Assembly: GCA_013399115.1 (NCBI GenBank)
Contig: VXAA01001963.1
Span: forward strand, 91,250 to 155,249
Direction: 5' to 3'
DNA from: Anseranas semipalmata
Lineage: Eukaryota; Chordata; Aves; Anseriformes; Anseranatidae
DNA length: 64,000 nucleotides
Shown: positions 49,976 to 64,000 of the stretch, in pieces
Position numbering within the stretch: the stretch's first letter is position 1
Layout of the letters: the number at the start of each line of letters is the position of its first letter
Notes under the pieces: generated by a model
The model's database searches: none
Told to the model about the DNA's origin: nothing
What the model saw: only the letters and a program-made list of their open reading frames with translations
Translations under genes and position numbers: made by a program

Positions 49976-52900
49976 ATACCTATTTACAATGTTATTTTAA
50001 GAACCATCTTTGCCTAAAAGCTTTAACAGCTGGCAACAAAGAACATGGCTTTATTTGAAACATGCATAGCATGTTCTGATGTTACACGTAATCTGTTAAA
50101 AATGTTTTAGAACACTTCAGGGTTTTTGTTTTTAAATTTGCTCCTCAAGAAACCTATTTATTGTATATTTATGAATGCTACACTGGTGTTCTGCTATGAT
50201 TTCTAATGGATAACTAATGGGGTCTTAGACTGTGAGGTTTCAGGGCTGTTTTGTTTCAGTTTGTGGATTTCTTAAAAAAAATATATATATATATATTTAA
50301 AACAGTGAGCTAGGATGAGAAATGATAACAATCATGCTTGCTGTTTGCAGTTTCCTATAGTCCTTTTTCCTTCCCAGAGTTGTCCAAAGTTTCCTATTTG
50401 GACAAGCCCTCTGAACACTTACAGATTGTGTTGTAAATTTTCCTATGCATAAATAGGATATTGAAGACCTGTGAAGAGCTGCTTCTGTCTTGTGTTACCT
50501 GTCTGGGGACAGGTAGGCAAAAGTTTTTTTCTTTGTTTGTTTTTGGTTGGTTGGTTTGTTTCAGTGAAAAGTTTTATTTGATCCAAACACTTCAAACTGT
50601 ATGATTTGGATTCCTCTTCTATTTTTTTCCAGACGGAGCAGTTAGGGAAGTACAAAGGTGAGTTCCTACCATGCAAATTTCAAATACCACCTTTTCCCTC
50701 TGGAGAGTGTGAAGAATATACTGAGAGATGGGAATAGGTAAGCAAAGATGAATTTGGACAAGTTTAAAGACCCCCAGATTGCTACTCTAGAACAAGCAAT
50801 GTAGATTTTTGGGGACAAAACAACTGAAAGATCTGACATCTTAAAATAACCTAGTTTGACAATGACAGAAATTTCTGAATTATTTTGGAAGTTTCCCTGG
50901 CTGGCTGTAGGTTGCTTTCCTTTTATTTCTCAAAATTTCCTATGGCTTTCTATATGACCATGTAATTGAGCACATACTTGGGATATGTTACTGTGCTAAT
51001 ATGTTCACCTGAGAGAGCTTTGTGTGTGAATGACACTAATTGCCTTCGAGTGTGAAAATGATGTCTATCTGGCAACTTAAAGAATACCAAATCGCATGTT
51101 TAGTTTTGCTGGAAGTCTCTTGATGTCAGATGAGGTAAAGATCCCTCTATATCTTTGTTTTGTTGTATTTTTTTCTTTTTTTTTCTTCCTCCAGGAATCC
51201 CTGGCTCTTAAGCCTGAGAGCTGGGATGCCTCGCTCATGCTTCCTGTGTATGGGTAGCAGGTGCCACACAGTTTAATGAGCTGTCACGGGCACTGCAGAG
51301 CTGACACCGCTTCACAATGGAGCTACTTTTTCATGAGGCAGTGAATTACCTAATACAGCAAAACTAGGACTTGATTAAGGAGCTTCAGCATCGCTGCAAT
51401 GTAACATTTCACTGACTACAGTTATGGATGTCTGAAAGGTGATGATGGATATCATTCTTGAGAGGTTTTCAGGAAGAAATAATACTTTTAGCAGCCCTAG
51501 CCATATAGTTGAGGTGGAGAAATAAATGTATTTGCCTTTATCTCACCCTTCCTCTGACCATCGTGGCACAGAACTATTATTTTGGGAGTGCTCAGAAGAG
51601 TGATTTGAGGGTTACATTGGTAGATGTCTAGAAAACGATAGGTTAAAAAGCTACTGACTGTTTTTCATAACAATTTTTGGAGGCTTACATTCTGCTGGGG
51701 TATGTATTATTTCTTAAATGCTAAATCTGTCTTAATAAATAGTTTTGGTTTTAGGAAGGTTAGTGGCTCTCTACATGGGGATCCATTTAAGTGGTTGAAT
51801 TCACTCAGTCAGCTTGTGACCAAATTTTATTTTCTGTGTGTTTAAACAAGTTGACGTGATCAATGCTATTATGAGTTAAGAACTATTTCACTTCCCACAC
51901 TGACACTGAATTTGTGAAACTTTCATCAAATATGCAAAGAAATGTTAAAATAAACCTTAGAATTCCAAAATATTATTGCAGAATGTAGATTCTAAAACTC
52001 GTACCATCTGCAGCCACTTATGCTTGCTGCCACTCTTGGTCCAGAGATTGGGCAGAGCTGCTGTTTACTTGCCACTTTTAACCTGCTATGTGACCTGGCA
52101 TGCCTGGCTGTCTTTTGAACAATTTATGATCAGGAGAGGATTGTGGCTGCTTTGACATCTCTGCCACCCTGTGTGCCAGGATCCAGCTCTTCAATGGTGG
52201 TAAATGTTCGTGGTGGCCAGGACTGAGGTGTTGCCCTGTAGACCTTGGGAGGGACAGCATTGTTCATAGAAGCTCCCATTCTTTGATTTCTGGGAGCAAA
52301 TTAAGCTCTTGTGTGGACATACCCATTGTCTTGCTCCTGCAGATGGCTAGCATGCTTGCCTTTGGTTTCTTCTCACAAAAAATGCAAAATAGTAGGACAG
52401 AAGGAAGCTGAGACTTAAGGAAAAAAAAAGCACTAATCTTATGTTGTGTTCTGACAACCACACTGTTTGATATGCTAATAATTGAAAAATCCTATTTAAA
52501 CTGAAAGCTGGGCTTCTCAAACACGAGGGATTCGATTTCCGTCTCAAAAGAGCAGTAGAAGCGCTGAATACAGCTCAAGGTTACTGTGTAACCTTGACAA
52601 GAGCAGCTAAGCCTAGAACTGGAGTGGGGACTGAGAAGGAGCATGCAGGGTACTTCATTTGAAAAGAGGAAGAACCCCCTGCCCCAAAGATAGACCCGCA
52701 CCAATAATAATCATAAAATAAAAAATAAAAAGGTATTATTGCCAATTTATTAATAGATATAATCGATAGCTGCTTATAGTGCAGTCTGAGGCAACCTAGT
52801 TTCCAATCTGGTGGTGGTTAATTTTTTTTTTTGTATATGGAAAACCAACACGCAGACGTAGGCGTGCACTGCTGCCTTCCCTCGATAGGTGGTGCCATGA

Positions 52901-53559
52901 TCTTGCTGTATGGGCCCGTGGCTGCAGCCTCTTTAGCAAGGTGGGTGTCGTGGAGGAGCTGAGGAGGGCTTCCTGAGGAGGGGAACCTGGTTAAAAGTGC
53001 ACTTCCTGCTTCCCATCCTTCTTCCATCCCCTGCCCCTCCATCACGAGCATTTAAATGCATCAGATGCAAAAATAACCTTTCAGAAAGGAGTGGTGCTGT
53101 TCCAGTTGAACAGTTCAGATGAAATGGAGAATTAATCTAATAAATCTAGTCTATGGCTTTCACTGTGAATGTGTGAAATGCTCCCGTTCAGAGGTCTATT
53201 TAGGCTTATAAAACATAAGAGATCTGAGTATGTTTTAACTGAGCAGCTGCAAGAAGACAGACTGTCGATGCTGAGAAGTTGGTTTCAGTGAAAGATTTTG
53301 AGCAACACAGTTTGTGTCAATGCAGCTCCATAAGGCTTACCAAATATAAAATCCATTTTCCCTCCTCTGAGTCTTCTTGTGGTGGCCTGGTAGCCACAGC
53401 CTACTTTACCATTCAAGCTGAATTGTATTATTGATTTACTTGAAATCCATTATTGCTCAGTAGTGTTGCCTACTGTCTTTGCTCTCTGCCTGTATATATC
53501 AGCAGTGAGTCAATGATGATGGTCTCTTTCAAAAGACTAGAAAACCGTTACGAAGAAGC
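49976..53559. other. Intergenic downstream of TMEM106B
   Basis: No gene recognised. 51010-51460 has balanced composition with homeodomain-like and E-box-like words and might be a conserved non-coding element. 52850-53050 is GC-rich with only short frames. Confidence 0.5.
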
Positions 53560-54440
53560 GTGTAGCCCAGGTATACTGCGAGCTTGTGCATGCTCCACTC
53601 GCCGCGTGCCAACACCCCAGACCCTCTTCAGCAGAGCTGCTCCCCTGCCCCACAGCCTGTCCCATTGCAGGGGTTGTTCCCTGCCAGGTGTAGGGCTTTG
53701 CAGTTGGCCTTGTCAAGCTTCATTGGGCACTTGTGGCCCATTCTGATCTAGGTCACTCTGAATGGTGGCCTTACCCTTGAGCATATTAGCTGCCCCCTCC
53801 AGTTTGGTGTCATCTACAAACTTGATGAGGGTGCACTGTCACTGTCTCGAGGTCATTGATAAAGTTGTTAAACAGCACAGGTCCTAGGACAGACTACTGC
53901 CCCAAGAGTACTGCCTGTTAACCACTGTCCTCTGAGACCAATCTTCTAGCCAGTTCTTAAGCAGATTTATCTGTCTGCCTATCCAGAGCATAATGTCCTC
54001 ACCTGGATACAAGAATATTGTGGGAGATGGTCTTGAAAGTCTTGCTAAAGTGGAGATAAATGACATTTACTGCTTTCATCCCCAAATCCAGACACGTTGG
54101 TCATGATATTGCATTCAAAATCCATGCTGCCTGCTCCCAGTCCACCCCTCTTCCTTCCCAGAAGCATCTTCCAGGAGGACTTGTTCTGTGATTTTTCCCA
54201 GTGAGGCTGACTGGCATGTAGCTCCCCTTTTGGCTTTTTCTGAAGACAAGTACAACATTTGCCTTTCTCCTGTTGTTTTGGATCTCTCCTTATTTCTACA
54301 GTCTTTCAAAGATGACAGAGTGGCCTTTTGAGGACATTGGCCAGTTCTCTCAGTACCCTGGGAGCAGAAATGTGGAGGGTGAGCCTGTGCTATTGGATCA
54401 TCTGTGAGGATCACTTGGGGTAACAAGTGGTAGGCCCTGT
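53560..54440 (-). mobile_element. Decayed CR1 reverse-transcriptase fragment
   Basis: Read on the minus strand in shifting frames, this region resembles the CR1 reverse-transcriptase palm. The upstream part has RVLRELANVL-like and SLGKITEQVLLED-like motifs (about 54300-54180). Next comes NWLEDWSQRTVVN (about 53950). The catalytic-type FVDDTKL lies at about 53799-53820, followed by the region after the palm down to about 53560. Many stops and frameshifts break it. It lacks the 5' end, and also the CR1 3' UTR and octamer tail, so both ends are missing. It is clearly older than the copy at 664-1200. Boundaries are approximate. Confidence 0.8.
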
Positions 54441-57400
54441 GCAGAGGGAAAGCTTTTGTAGAAGCTGTCTTGCCACCAGGAGGGGTTTCCAAACCCTTTT
54501 GAGAAGATGCAGCAGGACAGGCTGGGACCTCTTAGTGATGGCTGTGATACTTTTTAGGCTTTTCCCCATCACTATCTGGAGGTGTGAGGTGTGGGACTCC
54601 GAAGTTCCCTTGGGAAGTCTGGAAGGGAGGTCTGAGCTGACTGGGAGTAGGGCAGGTCTGTATAGGTGTCTGCAAACTGTTTCATCCTTAGCATGCACTG
54701 CTGCTGGGAAACCTCTGATCTTGCATCTGTAAGACCTGTCTGTATGGAAGTGGATTCCCTCCATGCACTCTTTTGCTTTCCTTCTAAGAATATTCTCTTT
54801 AAACTGCTGGTAGGAAAAGAGTCCCAGTACTCCTTCAGCCTTACAGAAGAAAAAAAAGAATTTCAGTGTGGAAATAGTTGGGATAGTCAAAATTGGTTGC
54901 CAAAGCATGTGTTTGCTTTCAGGCAGAAATGTTGGAATCGTACAACTGGCAATTTTAAAATGACTCTAGAAGAGACTGCTGCAATGTTTTAATTCATAAG
55001 TCAGCATTAGCTTTTAATCTGCTGAAGCTGTGGCCCTCCTGAATTTTGAGTTTGGATTGTTCATAAACCTAGAAGTGTGCAAATTCACTATAAATCAGCG
55101 TGAGGGAACGGTACCAACACAGCAATTAATATCACTACCATTATATTAATGTGAACTTCAGTAGAATCAGATAAATGTGTTTTAGACAAAGAGGTACTTA
55201 CAAGAAGCACTCTGTTCAGAATCCCAGACTAAAAAGCTTTGTTAAGAGAAGTTCTTGGTTAAAAACCACGGTTGGGGACTCTGTCCCAGGGGCACTTACA
55301 CTGTTACTGAGGCAGCTCAAAGACTTCACACTTTGCATGTTTCCCTTAACAAGTCAGAGTAATGTCTTTAAATACACATTGCGTTCCAGATTACAGAGTG
55401 CTAATATGTACTGTTTGAGACTACAAAGAGATGGAATGAATAATGGATTTCAAAGAGATGAGTAAAAGTTTTGTAAATTCAACTCTTTTAGTGACAATAT
55501 TTTGTGGTTCTAATCCATGATTGCTGCGTGCCTTTGGGAAATGTATTGAAAATCTATTTTGCATTGTGCAAATGTATCTATCTTGGTATCAATTTTTGAC
55601 CCTGTTCTCCACAAGAGGTCTTCATTGGTATTTTAAAGTACATAAAATGAATATTTAACCTTGAAAGGGACTTTTTGCTGCTACCTAGGGACTAAAAGAT
55701 AGAACTTAGTTGTTCATACTTCTGAACTTTTCCATCTGATCATCCTTAGGTAATAGTGAATTGTTAATAGTGCATTGAGAAATCTATCCTAAATACAATC
55801 TCTGACACATGCCTGGAAAAATCTTATTTCTCAGATGTGCCTCCCTGTATACTTTTTATTGCACTCCCTCACATAATAGACCTGAAGTTTGTATCTAGTA
55901 ATTTATTTTAAATCAGATGTATTGCTTAATGGTTCAGATCCACTATTAGAAACAAACAAAAAAACTCCTTAAATCATTCCCTGGCTCCCAGATTGTGACT
56001 TTTAAAGAGCAAACTGCCTTACTTATTTTGAAAATGTGGATATTCTTACACCTTTACTACAGAGAGACTTAGTAGGATATAATATCTGTAAGATATAAGA
56101 TATGTACATTAAACACCACTATTAATGATCAATATTAATGCAAATGAGTTTTCTAAAAGCAATTTTCCTGTGGTATAAATAAGAGTCTATTTGAGTTACA
56201 TGTGCCAGTGTATCTGGAGCTGCATCTCTTTTCTGTAGACACTTTAATTTGTAGTAAATGGATATCTGACCAGTAAAAATAGCCTGGGGTGACCGAGTTA
56301 TTTCTTGGTAGCTGGGGGAGGGGAAAGTCACTGGGAGAGAGCAAATGTTTAATATGACAACAAATGCAGTGAGCAGATACTTGAGTGTTCCACATCCATG
56401 CTCCTTCATAGCTTTTAGATGTTTTAGATAAGGCATTGATGAACATCTCTGACATTGCAGAAGATATTTGCAGTGACCATGCAACAGAGAAAGTGGTCTG
56501 GGATTTTTTTTTTTGATGAGAATAGTGTTTTGTTTGATTTTACTTTTATTTTTTTCTTTTAGTATCCTGAGCTATTTGAATAATAGGTACTGTTAGTAAT
56601 ATTGCCTTACGGGGTAATCTGTATGGCATTGAGCTGACAATCTAATGTGCTCATGATGGGCTTCACTAAATACATTATTGAGTATAACTTATTGTGTTTT
56701 GGGAAAGTGACCTGGGCAGCCTTTGTGTACTACTACTATTGTGATGCCAAACCATAAGAAGTGGGTGGAATCTCAAATGCATTAATACTTCTGGAGAATT
56801 GTTTGATACCTATAGTCCAAGCAAGTACAATTAACTATTTTCAGCAATCTAAAGTTTCTTTCTTACTAATTATCCAGGAAAACTTGATTCTGGTTTCACA
56901 GCTGCTATTGTGAAACTCTAGCAGTTAACCTATTGCTAGACACTGAGCCGTGATCTGTGATAAATTGCTATAGTGCAGCAGTACAAGCTTTGTCGTTGGG
57001 TTTGTTTGGTGTGTGTTTTGTTTTGTTTTTTTTTTTGTGGTTTTCTTTTGTGCGTCTTTTGTTGTTGTTTGTTTGTTTCTGTCACCCCCAAGCCCGATCT
57101 GATCATTTCAACTAATTACTGAAGAGACAGTACATACAAATGTACCCAAATTCCTGGATTTGGGTTCCTACGGGACAGCAAGCTGCAAATAATGCCGTTG
57201 CCTTGCAGCAGCAGCGGTCACTCCATAAGGATGGCTGATTGATAGCGGGAGCTGAGTGAAGCATGGAGGTGTGCAAGTGACTGCCAGGAGACACACGCTG
57301 GGACGGTACAGAATCTGACCCCAAACTCATCTGAAATGTCAAGAAGAGCAATTACTTTATTATGGAGCTACATGAGATGATTGGTGATTCAGCCAGTGGG

Positions 57401-60400
57401 TGTGTGTGCACGCATACACGCATTTTCCCATGTGGGCTGCTGATCCATTGCATCTGTGGTCATGCCTTTCAGCCTGTGAATACTGTGCTGAAATTGAACG
57501 GTCGGAAAATCGATCATTAGCATAATACTATTCAAAAAGAGCTGTTTTGGGGTCTGTCATTTGAAGGTAGAACAATAATTTTCATTTTTCTCTGTGACTA
57601 TTCATTAGCTGAAGTAAAATAATTTTGCTTCGAAGAATCTATTCAAATTGCATGAGTATGAATCATGATGTCATCAGATGACTTTAGAGCTGACTTTGCA
57701 ACTGATGATGGTATAGAAGGCATAGAAGGTCTTTATTTCTACTCATTACTGCTGGTCATGTAGTGCTTCAACTTCAGCTCAGTGAGCACTTTCACTGAAT
57801 AGCATGGAGTATCAGTAAAAAAAATGTAAACAAAAAAAGTCAAATATTAGATCTTTGTCTAACTAGCAAAGCATAGTCGTACCTCACGGAAGATGTGAAT
57901 ATGTAAGTACGTACAATATCACCGAAATGTTAAATTTTTGTAAATAGACAAAACCCTCTCTCAAATGGAAAGCCAACTCACCTCAGAGCTGATGTGATAC
58001 ATTGCATAACACATGTTTTGGTGAATTCTTTTTGGAAAACAAGGTATCAGTTGTAAAGATATATCCAATATCCCAATGCAAGCTACTAGGAAGGAAGAAC
58101 AGTTATGTTACTTTTGCTAGTACTTTACTCTAAAATGCTGTATGTATATTGGTTATATTGATACGGTGGACTAGTTTTTAAATATCCCATGGAAAGCTAA
58201 CGAGATTAGCGTCTATGTAGTTATTTGCAAAATGAGATTATTCATTTAAAAGATAAATGAATACATCTGATCCAACTTCTGACTTCGGTGCTTTATTCTT
58301 GGGTAAGAATATTACTTATTTAACAGATTTAAATGCTCTCCTTCTCTGTTTGACAGGTGGTGATAGAAAGCAGCGTGAGCTGTAGAAATTAAATTGTACA
58401 AAGAATCACTACCAATGAACTAACTTAAAAAAAAAAAAGTAAAATGAAATCATGCATAACAGTACTATCAGCATGTAGGTGTAAGAGGGAGGAATTGTAA
58501 AGCACATGCGAAAATCAACTTTACAGCACCGTTTAGCAAAGCAACTCCTGTAATTCTCAGCTCATCTTTCAACTATGGTTTTATTTTTTATTTTTTCCAT
58601 GAAGAGAAAAATCATGTAGTAGTTCATTTTTTTGTCTGTTACAAATCCCTTGGTGTTTTCCTTTGTCAACTTAATCATTTAAATAGAAGTATAAAACAAA
58701 TCATTTAAGTCATTTAGAAAAATTGAAGGTCCTGCTAATGAAATCTGAAATGTGTCACGCATAAGAAAAGCATTCAAATGCAGCAAAAAGTGTAATTAAG
58801 ATAAGAATTTCAAGTAACTGTATAGATACACAACTCTTCCATGGTTGGGGGAAGGGTGGTTTACCCTCTGCATCCCTAATTCTATTAAAAGTAATATAAA
58901 ATAACCAGGATAAGAAGGGAGCAGTGTAATCTATCTTGAAAATGCATTTTGGACAGTTCAAAGCTTACAGCAATCCCTGACTTGTGATTTCATCTGAAAA
59001 CTTTTTTTTTTTTAATCGAGTTCTTCCAAATGCATTTAAGTGCTGTTTTATTGGTGCACTACAAAACTCAGTCTAAAACAATTTTCTAGAGACATATCTG
59101 GCTTTTGTCATTATAATATCTTGATCTTTCTTTTATAGGCTTATTTATCCTTTATTTCTTCTTACACAGACATTTACAGATTACTGCTTAAATGCTTAAG
59201 ACTTAGCATGAAGTTATCAGTGCTGGCTGAAATTTGGTATTCATGGAAATATTTCAGTTTTATCTGAAATCAGAAGGAAAATCAGAAAATTTCGAGGAAG
59301 CAAAATTCTGATCTAGATGCATTTTACTCTGCTGTAGGAGCAGGGCCTCATAGGCAGTTTCAGTTCCTGTCATGGTTCCCAAGTGGGGGACCAGGCACAC
59401 AAAGAGACGCCAGTGTTTCTATGGAATTTCACAGGCAGAGATGGACACAGGATTTTGGGGATCCCATGAAAAATGTTTAAATCAAGATGTCAGGCATTTG
59501 AATTTGGTAAAGGCTTCATTGTGAGATCAATCAGTATGATTGGTTTGTCTACTAAAAAAACTGAGACTAGACCCTAAGTCATACGCACATATGAAGAGCA
59601 AGGGTACCAACACTACTGACATCCTGACAGTCCTCTGTAGATTTTGTTTCTCTTCAGTGAGTAAAAGTGCACGGTAATTTTGACCACTGAGGGCTTGTGT
59701 CTGTATGTGTATATTACATGTGCATGTGTATACATATGCAAATATGAACACACATTTTAGTTATTAAGCACTGAAGACCCATGATAGAAGATGGGCGTTG
59801 ATAATATCAGAGGCTAAGGATTATTGTGTGTTTATTTTTTTCTCATGGGTAAACGATTAGGCTTTAATATTACATTGTCTAGACCATATGTATATTTTTT
59901 CTTTCAGAAGAATTATTATATAATGACTGTCTGTGCCTTCTTTGTAATACACTGATGGTTTTGACAGATTTTCAGGAGACATGTGGGACTCATTTGTTAA
60001 CCGTCCCAGGAGGGATGTCATAATGATAAATAATGACTGAATCATCCAGTGCTCTCTCTAGAGTGAAGTTCCCTCTGGAACAGGGGTGACTGGTGAAAAA
60101 ATGTCTAATGGCTCAAACTGCATTGATATACGGACTGAAGTTTTTGTGTGACAGTATACCAAGCTAAAGGCAGGTCCTGAATGTCAATATACATCACCTC
60201 TACTCAGCCAGTTGCTGTCCAAGCCATTTCCTGATGTAGTTTATTCAGCAGCCTTTCCCACTTTCCTCTGGCCTTACTCCTGGCTACAAATGGTGCAGCA
60301 CCCATTTGTAACACGTGTGATAGAAATGTCTGGCTTGTGGGCTGTACCTGAAAGCATATTAAGTAAAAACACAATAATGCCTGGAGGCTGTAACCAGGGA

Positions 60401-63400
60401 TGTGACAAGTGGAGGATGCTGGAAATACAGTTTCTAGTTTAGCTGTCATTTGAGATGCATTGAAAGTGAATAGTGAATTCGATGTTTATATAAATAACCC
60501 AGGTATTTTCTTGGGATATCCAGAACAAAACTGCCCATGTGTGAAATGCATCTTACAGCCTCCCAGACCTTACACCATCATATGTAGGTGGACTTTTTGT
60601 CTAACTTGCAAAGAGCAAGCACCTGATAGTTTCAGATGATCAGTAATGGCTATCAAGGCAGGCAGCTAGCGTGGCATGGTGCAGGAGGAAGAACAAGCAT
60701 TAAAAAGGTCTAGGTTCTGGGAATTAATTACTTGATACCTACAAAACATGTTTACAGTCTTGAAGGGAAAAAAAAATGAGGTTAGAGAAGAGTTGTTCAA
60801 TCTTAAAGGTTTCTACCCTCCTGGTACACCTCTGTGCTGGGGTGTTTTCCAACAGAGCAGTCTTGTGATTAGTTCTTTTACATCAAATATTTGTCATTTC
60901 CAAGGAAATTAATTGTATGTTTTCCTGGTAAAAAATTGCTTAAAACATTGTTTCCCATATTGTCTATTTCCATTTATTCTCATAAATACATGTGTCTGCA
61001 CAGGTATTCAGAATACACAAGTTATACACAAGATTGTGAAGCTGTAGCAACAAACGTGTAACAATGCAAAGTCAATAATATTCATTAAAAAATATATATT
61101 AGCAAAAGTTATTCCTGCACCTCTGGCAAACCTACAGCATTCAGTCAGAACCATCCTTTCATATCACATTCTGCCTAGTTAAACAGGGGGTGGAGAAGAA
61201 ATTGTGCATTGCTCTGCTACAAACCAGCTATGGACTAGGTCCAAGCCACTATGTAGTTAGCAGAGGGTTTGCACTGAAGGGGGATTTTGGAGCAGACCTT
61301 ACCTGGATTGAGAAAATTCTTTTTTGTTAAAGTTTACTCTTTAAGATATCTCATATTAAAAAAAAAAAAAAAGAAGAAAAAGAAAAAATTAATATTTTTT
61401 GTGGGTCTTTTTGAGTTATTTGGTCAAAAGTTACTGAAATTTTTTAATTTAAATAGGAAAAAAATAACTTTTTTCTTTTGAAGCCAAAGTGTATTTTGTA
61501 GATATTAGGTAAATCTGCTATTTATTTTTTTTATTTTGGGGAATCTTCATCATTCTGCTAATGATTTATTTTAAAGTGATCAGGAAAGGCTGGCATCTCT
61601 AGAGCTGCGATAACATTTGCTTCCTGCCCAGAGGCAGTGCAGAACTGGAACTGGGGAGGACGAAAACAGAAGATGCTGACTGAACCAAATAATGCCCAGT
61701 GGTTGTAATGTAATGTGAGGGACTGTCTGGACACTCTGACCCCTTCCATTTGGTCATGTACGCGACGTGACAGTCCTGTTGGACAACTGGAAAATAGCCC
61801 TTAGCTTTGCTGTTGTTCAAGCCTGCTCATCTGGTGAACTTGTCAGCCAAGTTCACCATGGGAAATGTGAAGACTGAAGGACAGAGCAGGACTGATGGAT
61901 TTCAGAGCATCCACTTGGTTTCAGGTGCATGCACCACCCTTGGGGACACATCTTACACTGCTTCGCACTCCTCCCTGAGTGCCCACGACTCCTTGCATGC
62001 TGCTGCCTTTCCCCAGCAGGTGCTGTCAATGTCCTTGCAGATGCTCCACCTACGTGGGGTGGCACGAGGGACATGCTCTCTCGCATGCCAGGCACGCATC
62101 CTGCAGGAAAGCCCCTTGAGCACTTCCCAGGAGACTCAGTATGACAAACTCTGCTTGTCAGGTTCTGTCAATTTTGGTATTTGATGTCCATAGACAGAAG
62201 TTGATATTTGATCTTAATTCATGCCTGCATTCAAGGCAGTGACTTTGTGCATGTGTTTACTCGCTGCTATATGCACACTCATGTCCTTGTACCCTTGGGT
62301 CATTGTACATTTAGTAGGAAAAAAATAAGTATGTGTAATATGCTGTTAATATTTAATCAAACTCCCCAGTAAGCTTTTCACCAAGATAATGTTTAGAAAC
62401 CTGGAGAAAAGAAAAATGATTTTTTTTAAAGTAAAAATCCTGAAATGACAACAGTCATAGATCGGGCTGTTTTCTTTTGTTTGTAGAGCCCCAAGTGAAT
62501 TAGGTTTCTGCACCGTTAAATACAGTAGGGAAAATATAGTAGAGAACATAGTCTTTGCCATGTATCTGCATTTTCAGAAATGAAAAATTTGTGGGGGCTC
62601 ATACTGAGGACATAATTCCCACTCTGTTTTATATAGTTAAACAGCATATGCTTGGATGAGTTAGTGTCCCATCATAAATTCAAGCCTTCCAGCAAATTCT
62701 GACAAATTTTAAATGTAATTTAATTGCATTAGGGGGAGAAACAAAGACGTTTCTTAGGCTAAGAGTTTGCAGAGATCTGTAGGTTCTACCGTGTAGGTCC
62801 TACCCTTCCCTGGGCTTTATGCAGTGCACCATCTGCAGCCAGCTTAACTGAACCAAGACCTAGAGCTGTTTGTATGTATATGTCAATGGTTTTGTTTTGG
62901 TTTGTTTTTTCCTGAGTCTCTTGCTGGAAAAGTTGCTTTTCTTGTTATGCTTTCAACACCGTGATTGAACTGTGAATTAACATTACAGAAGACTTATATA
63001 GTTGGTTCCTGGCCATACAGGTACTCTTTGCACTCCTTTGAACAGTGGAAAAGCATTATAAATCTGTCCACTTTTTGGACAAAAAAAAAAAAAAAAAAGA
63101 TTCCTATCTTTAATTGTGTGAACAAACCTCTGAAAGCACTTTAGTAAAGCTAACAGATGGTGAAAAGGAAAGGTGAAGAGTTTCTCATGAATAAATTTAT
63201 GTGTCACAAGAGTGACAACACTGACAGAATTTAGGATTTCCTTTTTCTCAGCCCTATCTTCAGGCTCTCAGGCCACAGATTTCTGCAGATAACCAAGCCT
63301 TGGCCACGGACCTAAGCCCGACACAAGTCAACCTGCTGCAGTCATCCATGGGCGCGAGATGAGCTTGTTCTACCTCGTTTCCTGTGCTCAGTGCTGGTTT

Positions 63401-64000
63401 CTGTAGGTGGTGCTTGGAGTTGCACCACTGACCCTGCCAGCAGCTCGCTCCCTGCAGAAGGCAGCGCAGAGATCAGCCCATCCATGAGGCCCCTCCAGGA
63501 AACTGCCAAGTGATAACCACCAGGAAGGGCTGCACCCAGCTCCTGAGTTCCTCCGATGGGAAATTGTCTGGGCAGCTGCGTTTACCCTTTGAGAGAGAGG
63601 CATTTACCTTGCCATTCCTCTGTGCCATAGTGACCACACCACTTCTTTCATCTTCCCAAAGCCATTCCCATAATACGATATACACTAATGGCTGAAAGAG
63701 ATCTCTGTGATGCTGGTCCAGGTGTTTGTGCTTCAGATTAAAGGATGTGGTTTTGATAAGACATCTGCTGAGCAAAATCTTTCTGTTTTCCCTTAATCAG
63801 CATGTTGTGTCTGTATCCTGTTAATCTCTTCTAACTTTCATGGCAAAAATAATTGAGCCTGCAGTCTCAGAAACATGCTCTTATGGGATTATTTATGGCA
63901 CTGACTAATTTTGGATTTGTTTCTTAGAAGGGTACTTGTTTTGGAAATCTAGGCACCCCTAATTTTCCTTCTTTTAAAACTTTTGTAATAGTCAGGAACT
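54441..64000. other. Intergenic, nothing recognised
   Basis: In human the next gene downstream is VWDE on the opposite strand. I looked for its EGF-like cysteine pattern on the minus strand and did not see it here. 57100-57720 has the look of conserved regulatory DNA. GC-richer patches at 61840-62170 and 63290-63620 carry overlapping frames on both strands without known domains. A runs lie near 61358-61376 and 63080-63098. Confidence 0.5.

Noticed and set aside
54411..54908. 165-codon minus-strand open frame
   Set aside because: Only its end overlaps the decayed CR1; the rest has no domain and includes a low-complexity Phe run from a poly(A) tract.
61807..62184. 125-codon plus-strand open frame in a GC-richer patch
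   Set aside because: No domain, no splice sites, and overlapping long frames exist on the other strand, which points to composition rather than coding.
54441..64000. 3' exons of VWDE, expected downstream by human gene order
   Set aside because: No EGF-like or VWD-like cysteine pattern was found on the minus strand, so the gene presumably lies beyond the window.

Overview
This window looks like a bird genome assembly. It carries avian-type CR1 LINE fragments with the (ATTCTATG)n-like 3' tail, an avian ERVL-type LTR fragment, AT-rich intergenic DNA and one spliced vertebrate gene. The species cannot be resolved from the sequence. There is a 459-base assembly gap (30159-30617) and a single ambiguous base at 35431.

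The only protein-coding gene I can support is TMEM106B on the + strand. All seven coding exons (33661-43665) can be assembled with GT/AG junctions and continuous phase. They give a 275-residue type II lysosomal membrane protein that includes the cytosolic CxxC motif, one transmembrane helix, five lumenal N-glycosylation sequons and two conserved lumenal cysteines. The promoter and the non-coding first exon or exons probably lie in or beside the GC/CpG-rich segment that holds the gap. The 3' UTR is long (about 5.7 kb) and plausibly ends at AATAAA 49360-49365.

Layout: 1-30 kb is gene-free, AT-rich DNA with two CR1 3' ends (664-1200 minus; 15925-16233 plus), an inverted pair of about 180-190-bp repeats (10921-11112 and 12655-12831), a GC-rich island of unknown origin (20100-20760), a possible Myb/SANT-like domain remnant (28622-28765) and several simple repeats. 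30-49.4 kb is TMEM106B. 49.45-49.98 kb is a minus-strand LTR fragment just beyond the gene's end. 53.56-54.44 kb is a decayed CR1 reverse-transcriptase fragment on the minus strand. The remainder to 64 kb shows no gene that I recognise.

I found no convincing novel multi-gene system. The observations most worth a second look are the inverted repeat pair, the conserved regulatory and disease-relevant positions in TMEM106B, the promoter hidden in the gap, the antisense LTR abutting the gene, and the Myb/SANT-like remnant.
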